Origin: Nitrospira sp.
GTDB taxonomy: Bacteria; Nitrospirota; Nitrospiria; Nitrospirales; UBA8639
Length of the DNA stretch: 64,000 nucleotides
NCBI GenBank assembly: GCA_024760505.1
Contig: CP058931.1
Coordinates: forward strand, 1,498,001 to 1,562,000
Direction: 5' to 3'
Below are positions 44,713 through 53,050 of this stretch, piece by piece. The notes beneath the pieces were generated by a model. The model made no database searches. It saw only the letters and a program-made list of their open reading frames with translations, and had not been told where the DNA came from. Each line of letters begins with the position of its first letter. Within the stretch, counting starts at the first letter, position 1. Made by a program: the position numbers and the translations under genes.

Positions 44713-45175
44713 TGTCGAAGCCATTCTTTCCCGTCAATCATTTTTTGGTCCATGTTTTTGATTCTTTGTAGTGAATTGGTGAAATCATGGTTCGAACCTT
44801 AAGGGCGGATCATCTTATCAAAGAAATCACACCAGTACCTTCTTGCAGTTTCGATCGATACCTCTTGTGAAGTGATGCTTCCGTTTTAAAGATTCGGAAA
44901 TTCTCCACCGTTCTGGGAGTGCATGCCGTAGGCTAGATACCGCACGCGCTTTTTCTTCGAAGGCTAACCTTTATCTCTTGAGAATCTGGTTATTCTCCGG
45001 ATGCAGGAACATGCGAGTTAAGCTTCCAAGGCTCTTAAGGTTCCTTCTTATACTGCCGATTCATTCCCATATGCTGCGCCAAGGATTTGGTTGAGATGTT
45101 TTGGCATGTTCTCTTCCGTTTTCATACCCGGGATTCGTGCAAACGCTTTAGAATCAATAGATTTTACAATATAAG

Positions 45176-46081
45176 TTGAAACGCCATCTCGGTAAAGGGA
45201 CCTCGACGGCTATTTTCGCGATGACGACTCAGACAAAATCATCAGGGGTTTCGGAAGGACCAATGGGAGCAGCGGGGGAGTCCATCTTCCATCGAATGCG
45301 AAACGTCTTGAATAGCATACATGTGTCTGCCGGGCTCATTAACCATCGGCTTCGGGAATTTCATGTGGCAGATGTAGGGCGGGTTGCAGATATGTTGGAG
45401 GCCCATAGCCATGAATATGGGAGGTACCTCACTCAGGATCCCAAAGGGAAAAGGATTCCACATTTCTTGGGGCAGTTAAGTGAGGTATTGGCCCAGAACC
45501 ACCTCGACACTCTGACAGAATTGACCACACTCAATTATCACCTTGAACAATTGGAATATTTTCTGACGGTTGGGCAAGCACCGCTTCGGGTCGGGGGATT
45601 TAAAGATACCATTCAGTTTGCAAAGATTATGGACGAGGCCTTGGCTCCTCATCAGGGTGAATTGGATCGGATGGGGGTCCAAGTGTGTCGGGAGTATCAA
45701 ATGGTTGGCGAAGGTATTCTGGAGGTATCCAAACTCCTCCGCATTGTGGTGAATTTGATCCGGAACGCGATCAATGGGATGCGGAAGATAACCGACCGGA
45801 CCCATCGCCTCACTTTATCTGTGTTGCCCTGCCCGGACCGCGAAGGGTTTGTCCGCTTGCAGGTCGCTGATACTGGAAGCGGAATCCCTTCGGATTGTCT
45901 CACGCGGGTGTTTTCCCCGCAGGTTCCGGGGGAGCAATCAGACCTGTTGCCGAATCTTCATGCCAGTGCTATAGCGGCCAAAGAGCTTGCTGGATCGCTT
46001 CGGGTGTGGAGTGACGGTCCAATGCAGGGAGCAATATTTACCCTTGATTTGCCAGTTATTCACATGGAGGGAAAACGGTAA
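45176..46081 (+). CDS. Histidine kinase-like protein, ATP lid degraded
   Basis: 301 residues. A short helical region carries FHRMRNVLNSIHV (His39), which aligns with the LHNVGNVLNSV phosphoacceptor motif of the kinases at 46928 and 49783. A shared QDPKGKRIPHFLG segment follows. The ATPase domain keeps an N box (NLIRNAINGM) and a G1 box (VADTGSGIPSD), but the glycine loop and GLHS segment of its relatives are replaced by a stretch without the usual Gly pattern. It may be a weak kinase or a phosphatase partner. Start is TTG; ATG 45221 is an alternative. It overlaps the next gene by one base. Confidence 0.7.
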   Translation: MKRHLGKGTSTAIFAMTTQTKSSGVSEGPMGAAGESIFHRMRNVLNSIHVSAGLINHRLREFHVADVGRVADMLEAHSHEYGRYLTQDPKGKRIPHFLGQLSEVLAQNHLDTLTELTTLNYHLEQLEYFLTVGQAPLRVGGFKDTIQFAKIMDEALAPHQGELDRMGVQVCREYQMVGEGILEVSKLLRIVVNLIRNAINGMRKITDRTHRLTLSVLPCPDREGFVRLQVADTGSGIPSDCLTRVFSPQVPGEQSDLLPNLHASAIAAKELAGSLRVWSDGPMQGAIFTLDLPVIHMEGKR

Positions 46082-46644
46082 TGGAGAAGCAACAAGACAA
46101 CCGGCGTATTTTGGTGATTGATGATAATGTGGCAATCCACGATGATTTTCGAAAAATTCTTGAGCGATCATTAGATACCTCGCTGCTCCAAGAGGTTCGA
46201 GCCGAATTGTTTGATGATGTGGAAGAACAAAAAATTGTTGAAAAGTTTGAAGTTGAAACTGCGGACCAAGGGCAAATGGGACATCGGATGGTGCAAGATG
46301 CCATGAAGGCTGAACGGCCGTATGCGGTTGCCTTTGTGGATATGCGCATGCCTCCAGGTTGGGATGGCGTAGAGACTGTGGAGCATCTGTGGGAAGAAGA
46401 TCCTGATTTGCAGATTGTGATTTGTACGGCATTCTCGGATCATGCATGGGAAGATGTCATTCAACGATTGAATAATAATGGCCAACTCCTCATATTGCGA
46501 AAGCCCTTTGATAATATTGAGGTTTGGCAGTTGGCGAATTCCCTTACCAAACGTTGGGCGGAATCCCGTCAAGCAAAATCGCAGTTGGAATTATTAGCCA
46601 AATGGGCAGAAGAACGGGCCGAGGAAACAATCAAAGCTCATTGA
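46081..46644 (+). CDS. Single-domain response regulator (extended receiver)
   Basis: 187 residues. The receiver has ILVIDDNVAIHDDF with the acidic pair, the phosphoacceptor Asp87 in AFVDMRMPPGWDG, and LILRKPFD with the conserved Lys. A longer-than-usual loop of some 35 residues separates the first strand from the second. No DNA-binding output is seen; the C terminus is helical. It overlaps the kinase gene upstream (TAATG), so it is its natural partner. Very similar to the N-terminal part of the hybrid kinase at 48211. Confidence 0.88.
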   Translation: MEKQQDNRRILVIDDNVAIHDDFRKILERSLDTSLLQEVRAELFDDVEEQKIVEKFEVETADQGQMGHRMVQDAMKAERPYAVAFVDMRMPPGWDGVETVEHLWEEDPDLQIVICTAFSDHAWEDVIQRLNNNGQLLILRKPFDNIEVWQLANSLTKRWAESRQAKSQLELLAKWAEERAEETIKAH

Positions 46645-46824
46645 AGTAAGGACATCTCTCATATTCTGTAGATTGGTGCGTAGGGGATATTCTCTTTTAT
46701 GGAAGGATATTTGTGGATTAGGGGATGGCCTCTCTTTACAGAGTGCGCGATATGTCGGCAAGTCAGGGAAGCGTTATTTCGCATGTTCCTGAGAATGAAT
46801 ACCATGGATGTTCAAGGCGAAATT

Positions 46825-46857
46825 GCAGTCGTCCACCGTGGACTGCTGTTTTTTTTT
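46825..46857 (+). terminator. Rho-independent terminator after the first kinase-regulator pair
   Basis: Stem GCAGTC (46825-46830) with GACTGC (46841-46846), loop of ten bases that can pair further, then nine consecutive T at 46849-46857. It lies 180 bases after the response-regulator stop and before the next kinase. Confidence 0.75.
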
Positions 46858-46927
46858 ACGTTGATGAGCTATTTCTCCTTCATGATTGATCTTCTTTCCT
46901 TATCCCCTTCATGTGACGGCCCACGGC

Positions 46928-48214
46928 ATGTCGGAATTTAATAGGCAGGTGCTTTCAGAATTTCCGCTTCTTCGTGTGGGGATCGTGGGACTTCAGGAAA
47001 GTGATCTTTCCCCATTCTGTCAAAGGGTGTTGGCTTCTCGGGGTTCCATGCTTCAGATCACCTGGTTTGACTCTACCTCAGTGCATCTCTTCTGTTCTGA
47101 CTCTGACAACCCATTTGATCTCATTTTGGTGGACTGTCGTGTGAAGCGGAGGGGTGAGGAGATTGCGCGCGATATCAAAAAAACCTGTGGCAATGCGTTC
47201 ATTTTGGGATTGATTCATGATGATATTCAGGATGGGGAGGGAATAAACGAACCGGCTATTGATTGGCTGGTGAATGAGCATATGGCGGGTGCCGCGATTC
47301 CCTGGGCCATTCAAGAGGGGTTGGTTCGACGTCGGGGCTTGATCGAGCGGGATCAATTGCGCAGTCAGGTGGAAGATGCCTCTTATAAAATTGAGATGGC
47401 GAATGTCGCCTCAACCGTGTTGCACAATGTGGGTAATGTGCTCAATAGCGTCAATGTGGCGGTGCATGTGGTCCATGAGTTGATTAATCAGTCTTCGGTG
47501 ATTTTGGTTCATCAAATTGCGGAATTGTTAAAGCGACATGATGAGAATTGGGACATATTCCTCACTCAGGATCCAAAAGGAAAACGAATCCCACCGGCGA
47601 TTATGAAATTGGGGAGCCACCTCATAGAAGAGCAACAGACGGCGCTAAAAGAATTGGAAGGTCTGGTTCGCAATATTGATCACGTGAAACAAATTATCAT
47701 TTCACATCAAACGATGGCGAAGTCTCGGGGCACCAGTGAAGCTCTCTCTGTGGTGGAACTTCTGGACCAAGCGGTGGAGTTAAGTTTTCAACCTGGGGAT
47801 GCGAGGTGGATCAGGATCCAACGAGACTATCAGCCTGTCCCGGCCGTTGTAACCGATCGGCATCAGTTCCTTCAAATTCTCGTGAATCTGCTACGAAATG
47901 CCAAACAGGCGATGCAAGCAAAGGACGGAGTTGACCACCAGCTCACCATACGAGTCGAAGTTCGGGCAGAGGATGGATTTTCCGTTGTCATCACAATTCA
48001 AGACACGGGCATAGGAATTGCGCCTGAACATTTGGCCAGAATGTTTACTCGCGGTTTTACGACCAAACGCGATGGCAATGGGATTGGCCTGCATAGTTCG
48101 ATGGTCAAGATTCATCGTATGGGTGGATTGTTGCAGGCCCATAGCGAAGGGGTTGGCGCCGGCGCAACCTTGACACTGATCCTTCCGGTTGAGGCAGGGG
48201 CAGGACAGACATGA
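46928..48214 (+). CDS. Histidine kinase with N-terminal receiver-like domain
   Basis: 428 residues from ATG 46928. Residues 14-125 look like a diverged receiver (DLILVDCRV keeps an Asp). Then come a helical linker, the dimer-phosphoacceptor segment TVLHNVGNVLNSV (His166), the shared QDPKGKRIPP segment and a full ATPase domain: N box NLLRNAKQAM, G1 IQDTGIGI, and the TTKRDGNGIGLHSS lid. The stop overlaps the next gene's start, coupling it to the hybrid kinase. Input is likely another protein, as no membrane span is seen. Confidence 0.85.
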   Translation: MSEFNRQVLSEFPLLRVGIVGLQESDLSPFCQRVLASRGSMLQITWFDSTSVHLFCSDSDNPFDLILVDCRVKRRGEEIARDIKKTCGNAFILGLIHDDIQDGEGINEPAIDWLVNEHMAGAAIPWAIQEGLVRRRGLIERDQLRSQVEDASYKIEMANVASTVLHNVGNVLNSVNVAVHVVHELINQSSVILVHQIAELLKRHDENWDIFLTQDPKGKRIPPAIMKLGSHLIEEQQTALKELEGLVRNIDHVKQIIISHQTMAKSRGTSEALSVVELLDQAVELSFQPGDARWIRIQRDYQPVPAVVTDRHQFLQILVNLLRNAKQAMQAKDGVDHQLTIRVEVRAEDGFSVVITIQDTGIGIAPEHLARMFTRGFTTKRDGNGIGLHSSMVKIHRMGGLLQAHSEGVGAGATLTLILPVEAGAGQT

Positions 48215-49674
48215 ATCCCGTCTGTACCCATAATCGACGGATCTTAGTGATCGATGATAGCCAGAGCGTTTTACAGGATTTTCGGAAAATTCTGTGTCCC
48301 GCCATAAGGTTCATTTCCGATGGGTGGCCGGAGGGCATTCATGATCCTTTTGATGGGCCCTTCCTGTATCATGGAAAAGAACCCTTCGATCTCGATTGTG
48401 TGGACAATGGAGAGTCAGGGCGTGATCTAGTCACGCAAGCTAAGGCGGAGGGTTCTCCCTTTGCGGTGGTGTTCTTGGATGTCCAATTGCCTAATGGCTG
48501 GGACGGGTTTGAAACGGTTGAGCGAATTTGGGATGAGGATTCTGACGTACAGGTCGTATTGTGTACGGCCAATCCTGATTGTGGGTGGTCAGAGGTATTG
48601 CCTCGATTAGGACGCCGGGATCAATTATTGATTTTACGTAAGCCCTTTGATCCGATTGAGGTGTGGCAATTGTCTTCGGTTTTGACGATGAAGTGGCATT
48701 GGGCTCAGCAGGCCCGGTTGCGGGTTCAGGATCTCGAGCAGATCGTCATGACGCGAACGGGCCTCCTAGAAGAAACCAACCGTCGTTTGGAGCAGGCTTT
48801 GCTCAGGCGACAAGCGGTTGAGGCGCAGTTAGCTCATGCGATCCGTGATGTTGAAGAACGCACTCTCGAACTTTCTGCTGTTCGGGACCATGCATTGAAT
48901 GAAATTCATGAACGGAAACGGGTCGAAGGCATATTGCGTCACAAAACCGATGAATTGGCCAGGTCGAATCGCGACTTGGAGCAATTTGCGTCGGTTGCAG
49001 CCCATGATTTACAGGAACCGCTTCATTCCATACAGGTATTTCTTGATCTCTTGCGGCTGAAGCATGGATCAGCTCTTACCACTCAGGGTCTGGGGTATGT
49101 TGATCGCGTCAAAAACGCGGCTGGTCGTATGCAACAGCTGATTCAAAGCCTGTTGGTGTATTCAAGGGTCGAGTTTTCCCAAATGGCAGAGGAGAAGCTT
49201 GTCTTGCGCGAGTTGGTTGAGGAAATCCTATCGGACCTCGGCGCCCGGATCGAGGAATCGCGGGCTGTCGTCCATCTTGGGGAATTCCCCACCATTTATG
49301 GAAATGCGATTCAAATCAGGCAATTGTTACAAAATTTGCTGGGCAATGCCTTGAAATTTCATCAGCCGGGGGTGCCACCTGTCATTCGTATCACAGCCAC
49401 GATTATTCAGGATCGACGTCACACAGGTTCAGGCCGGCATGGGAGGCTTTGTCAAATCGAGATTCATGATCAGGGAATTGGCATTCCGTCAGAACAGTTC
49501 GAAAATATTTTTGGGATGTTTAAGCGACTTCATCGGAAAGAGAAATTCGAAGGGACAGGGATTGGGTTAGCAGTGTGTCAACGTATTGTCGAGCAGTGCG
49601 GTGGAGCCATCTCCGTTCGTTCCAAGCTGGGAGAAGGATCAACCTTTATCGTCACGCTCCCCATTCAGCGATGA
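48211..49674 (+). CDS. Receiver-histidine kinase hybrid
   Basis: 487 residues. An N-terminal receiver (ILVIDDSQSV, Asp90 in VVFLDVQLPNGWDG, LILRKPFD) is followed by a long coiled coil (about 165-260) and a HisKA phosphoacceptor helix (FASVAAHDLQEPL, His265). The ATPase domain has QNLLGNALKF, IHDQGIGIP and GTGIGLAVC. The HDLQEP form is similar to phytochrome-like kinases, unlike the HNxxN kinases on either side. It can thus take phosphate from the upstream kinase and pass a signal on. Overlaps the upstream gene by four bases. Confidence 0.88.
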   Translation: MNPVCTHNRRILVIDDSQSVLQDFRKILCPAIRFISDGWPEGIHDPFDGPFLYHGKEPFDLDCVDNGESGRDLVTQAKAEGSPFAVVFLDVQLPNGWDGFETVERIWDEDSDVQVVLCTANPDCGWSEVLPRLGRRDQLLILRKPFDPIEVWQLSSVLTMKWHWAQQARLRVQDLEQIVMTRTGLLEETNRRLEQALLRRQAVEAQLAHAIRDVEERTLELSAVRDHALNEIHERKRVEGILRHKTDELARSNRDLEQFASVAAHDLQEPLHSIQVFLDLLRLKHGSALTTQGLGYVDRVKNAAGRMQQLIQSLLVYSRVEFSQMAEEKLVLRELVEEILSDLGARIEESRAVVHLGEFPTIYGNAIQIRQLLQNLLGNALKFHQPGVPPVIRITATIIQDRRHTGSGRHGRLCQIEIHDQGIGIPSEQFENIFGMFKRLHRKEKFEGTGIGLAVCQRIVEQCGGAISVRSKLGEGSTFIVTLPIQR

Positions 49675-49782
49675 GAGGAGTTGACGGCCAGTTCCAAAGG
49701 TGGCCCACAGGGCTTTACCGATTGGGAGAAGCATAGATTGCTGACATTGGCTTTGTGGATATTGGGGAGATCATTTTAATTT

Positions 49783-51630
49783 ATGGTACCGATTCCTGCG
49801 CATCGCCCTGTCTTACTTGTTGGGACGCATCCCGAAACCCAAGAGATGTTGCGTGATGCATTGTCTGTGCCGTCTATGGATGCCCTGCCGGTAGAGAGCT
49901 TATCAAGTGACAAACGTGTTACGAGCTCCGCTGCCCAGCCATCTTTACCGCAGTTCACCCTTGTCAGCGTGGAAATGGGGCCTCAGGTCTTAGCGAAGTT
50001 CGCAGAGGCTCAAGCTGCGAACAATCCTTTTGCTCTCGTTGTGATTGAGGGTCGTTCAGGGGAATGGGAGATCGTGCGAGATCTGGTTGAGGGGCTGTGG
50101 AAATGTGATCAGACCCTACGGTGCATCTTCTGCCTTCCCTCAGATCGCGCATCCTGGCCCCATCGACTGGTTGTGAGCCGGCCCGAGCAATGGGCGGTAC
50201 TTCGGATCCCATTTCTCGGAGAAGAGGCCTTTCAATTAGCCTGTTGTTTGAGCCTGCCGTTACCGAAACCTATGGAGCCTGCGTTTGATAGGGCAACCGA
50301 TTCTGATGAATACGGTTGTTCCTCTACTCCCTGCCTGGATATTGATGCCGATAATGGCGAAGAGGCCACGGGAGCATTGGAATCTGCTCGTGGCGAATTA
50401 GCGGCTTCCAGATATTATGTTGAGAATATTCTTAGATCGATGGCCGATTCTCTGTTAGTCATTAACGCCGATATGACTATTGGGGCGGTGAATCCTTCCT
50501 TGCTAAATCTTTTAGGTTATCAGGAGGATGAGCTCATTGGGCAGTCGCCCGGCCTGATTTTTGGTGAGGAATTTTCCCAAGGTGCTATCATCGAAAATCT
50601 CTTACTTCAAGGATCGGTGAGTGGGGTGGAATCCAGTTTCCTGACTCATGAGGGACAGAAAATTACCATTTCGGTCTCTGGTTCGATGATGCAGGATCTG
50701 CAGGGGCAATTTCAGGGGTTGGTATGTGTTGCCCAGGATATCACTGAACGAAAACGGATGGAAGAAGAGAAGCTGCAATTGCATGAGCAGTTAATGGAAA
50801 CCTCAAGGCAGTTGGGAATGGCTGAAGTGGCGACGGGTGTGCTGCATAACGTGGGCAATGTGTTAAATAGCATTAATGTATCTATCGGGGTCATCACGGA
50901 TCTTTTGAAAAATTCGATGGTGGGGGATGTAGGTCGAATCTCACAGTTATTGGATAAGCATCGTGAAGATCTTGGAACGTACTTATCCCAAAATCCCAAG
51001 GGGAAACAAGTACCGCATTATTTGGGAAAATTATCGGGGCAATTGAAGGAAGAACAGCGAGTGGCATTGTTGGAACTGGAGCGCTTGAGAGAGAATGCCG
51101 GGCATGCTCAGCAATGTGTTGCGGTCCAACAGGATTTGGCTAAGCCCAACGGGATGAAGGAACAGGTATGTGTAGCTGGGGTGATAGCGGAGGCCCTGGC
51201 AGTGAATCAAAGGATGTTGGAGGAAACCAACGTTGCGGTGATTCAGGAGTTTCAGGAGGTGCCACAGCTTATCGTGGATAAGCATCAACTCCTTCAAATT
51301 TTGGTGGATGTCATTCGCAATGCCTGTCAGGCCATGGAATCGGCTGCTCAGAGGCACTTAGTTGTGCGTGTCAAGCTCATCATTGGCCCTCCGGATTCTC
51401 TTTGCTTGGAAATTCAGGATACCGGCATCGGGATTCCCCCGGACGACATTACGAAAATTTTTGGGCAAGGGTATAGCACCAAATATGGAGGACGGGGCTT
51501 GAGTCTGCATCACGGTGCTTTAATGGCAAAAAATATGGGAGGGGCGCTTCGCGCTCAAAGTGAGGGTATGGGGCAAGGCGCCACATTTTTTCTAGACCTG
51601 CCAGGGAATTTTCATTTTCCCGATTTGTAA
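49783..51630 (+). CDS. PAS-containing histidine kinase with pseudoreceiver
   Basis: 615 residues. Residues 8-155 resemble the receivers of the neighbouring genes, but the phosphoacceptor Asp is Glu89 (LVVIEGRSGEWE) and the Lys of RKPF is Ile (RIPF), so it is a pseudoreceiver. A PAS domain follows (about 215-325, NILRSMADSLLVINADMTI). Then come the GVLHNVGNVLNSI phosphoacceptor (His355), the shared QNPKGKQVPHYLG segment and an ATPase domain with NACQAM, IQDTGIGIP and GRGLSLHH. No membrane span. ATG start; 108 bases after the hybrid kinase. Confidence 0.85.
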   Translation: MVPIPAHRPVLLVGTHPETQEMLRDALSVPSMDALPVESLSSDKRVTSSAAQPSLPQFTLVSVEMGPQVLAKFAEAQAANNPFALVVIEGRSGEWEIVRDLVEGLWKCDQTLRCIFCLPSDRASWPHRLVVSRPEQWAVLRIPFLGEEAFQLACCLSLPLPKPMEPAFDRATDSDEYGCSSTPCLDIDADNGEEATGALESARGELAASRYYVENILRSMADSLLVINADMTIGAVNPSLLNLLGYQEDELIGQSPGLIFGEEFSQGAIIENLLLQGSVSGVESSFLTHEGQKITISVSGSMMQDLQGQFQGLVCVAQDITERKRMEEEKLQLHEQLMETSRQLGMAEVATGVLHNVGNVLNSINVSIGVITDLLKNSMVGDVGRISQLLDKHREDLGTYLSQNPKGKQVPHYLGKLSGQLKEEQRVALLELERLRENAGHAQQCVAVQQDLAKPNGMKEQVCVAGVIAEALAVNQRMLEETNVAVIQEFQEVPQLIVDKHQLLQILVDVIRNACQAMESAAQRHLVVRVKLIIGPPDSLCLEIQDTGIGIPPDDITKIFGQGYSTKYGGRGLSLHHGALMAKNMGGALRAQSEGMGQGATFFLDLPGNFHFPDL

Positions 51631-51845
51631 CTTCTTCATCCAGCGAATTCCATCGTTTTTTCTGGCCGTCTTTTCATGAGGGTTGTGTGGTTCTGTTGCC
51701 TCTTCCTTTTGTTTGGCATTTTTCATGGACTGTCTCACGGATTCCTACCTCAAGAGTCAGTCTGGTGAAACCGAGAAAATTTTGAAGGTGTGAGAGGAAG
51801 CATTCAGTCCTCTGCAATTTTTCTGTGTTTTCTGGAGTATCTCAC

Positions 51846-52694
51846 GTGATTGAATATGGGCGTCAAGCCAATGATGACTCTTGGAAGGGGGAGGGAGAAA
51901 GGACTCATGAAAATCGGGTGTCTTTGTTTCATGCTGGAAAGCCACTGGACCCCTGGTCCAGATCTTTTTCACCGCAGTTGCTGATGGGAGGGCACACAAA
52001 ATTTGATGAGCTTCCATCTCAGGCATCACCTTATCTTGGCCTTGAGGTGGAAATGCATGTGCAGGCAGTAGCGGGTAATGCGGGAATGATCCCGGTTGAT
52101 CTGGAGCGTGCGTTAGACCTTGGGATCGAAGTGTTTCTCTTGTCCGAGGGATGTGCAGTAGAGTCTTCGTGTATTGCAGCCTTGTGGCGGCATAGTCTCA
52201 GAACGGGATACCTGGCTGCACGGATTGCCTTGAATCAGGGATCGAATCCACGCATGGTCTGGCAATCGTTTGTGGGAGGGGTGCTTCATGATATTGGCAT
52301 GCTTGTATTTCTGAGTCAGTATCCGGAGGCATTTACGACGGTCGTAGAGATATCTCAATGCCGAGGAGGGAGCTTGGCAAAGTTGGAAAGGCGGGTCTTA
52401 GGGTATACTCACGGAGAAAGTGGGGCCACTTTTCTGGCGCGATGGGGTATAGATGATGTGTTACTGGCGATTGCGGCGTTCCATGATGATCCATGGAACA
52501 CTCCCCATGCGACCTTCGGCCCTTTGACGGCGGTATATGCGGGAAATTTTGTTGAGGGAGGAGGGATCGCTCAGGATGGGGAGGGAGTCATTGGGAGAGA
52601 AGGAGAAGCGTATTTAACCCGTTTAGGTCTGTGGGAAGATCTCCCGATTTGGCAAAGCTGGATGCCAAGTATTCCGCAACTGGCGATTCAGTGA
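51846..52694 (+). CDS. HDOD-domain signalling protein
   Basis: 282 residues from GTG 51846, with GGAG eight bases before it; the GTG at 51825 is the alternative. The HDOD-like region spans about residues 70-250, with LWRHSLRTGYLAAR, GGVLHDIGMLVFLSQYPEAF and GESGATFLARWGIDD. HDOD proteins act in signal transduction, usually without clear catalysis. It closes the kinase island and could be an output module, though no receiver is attached. Confidence 0.8.
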   Translation: MIEYGRQANDDSWKGEGERTHENRVSLFHAGKPLDPWSRSFSPQLLMGGHTKFDELPSQASPYLGLEVEMHVQAVAGNAGMIPVDLERALDLGIEVFLLSEGCAVESSCIAALWRHSLRTGYLAARIALNQGSNPRMVWQSFVGGVLHDIGMLVFLSQYPEAFTTVVEISQCRGGSLAKLERRVLGYTHGESGATFLARWGIDDVLLAIAAFHDDPWNTPHATFGPLTAVYAGNFVEGGGIAQDGEGVIGREGEAYLTRLGLWEDLPIWQSWMPSIPQLAIQ

Positions 52695-53050
52695 ACCCTC
52701 GTATCGCTCAATTCATTGTCCTACGGTTCGCATGACCCCCAATGCCCCTCCCATGTTTTTCGCAGATGTTTCTCATTACCCTTCGATGGCATTTGCCTCG
52801 TAATCTCTTCTTCTTTCTTTCTCTAGTCTGGTCCAAAATTCCGGAATTCTTTGGGTTCCCATTGCCAAGAAGAGGGTGTAGGATTTGTTTGAGAAGTGTC
52901 TTCCCGTGTTATCGAATTGAGGGGGGATGAAGGCCAGTCACCCGGACGACCTGATTTATCACTTTACTGATTGAAATTTTCTGGCATTCTGGTAATTGTA
53001 TGCATGACGAATACTGGGTAAGCTGGTAGATAATGATATTGAGGAGAGTC
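52695..53050 (+). other. Non-coding gap before the transglycosylase
   Basis: About 356 bases after the HDOD gene. Short open frames are not convincing. The GAGGAGAG ribosome-binding site at 53041-53048 belongs to the next gene. No terminator or promoter stands out. Confidence 0.45.

Larger units (their letters stand above)
44432..45175 (+). other. Non-coding gap between divergent genes
   Basis: About 745 bases between aas (leftward) and the first kinase (rightward). It holds a 16-base palindrome at 44472-44487 and an eight-pair hairpin at 44691-44712, and presumably both promoters. No gene is supported. Confidence 0.5.
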
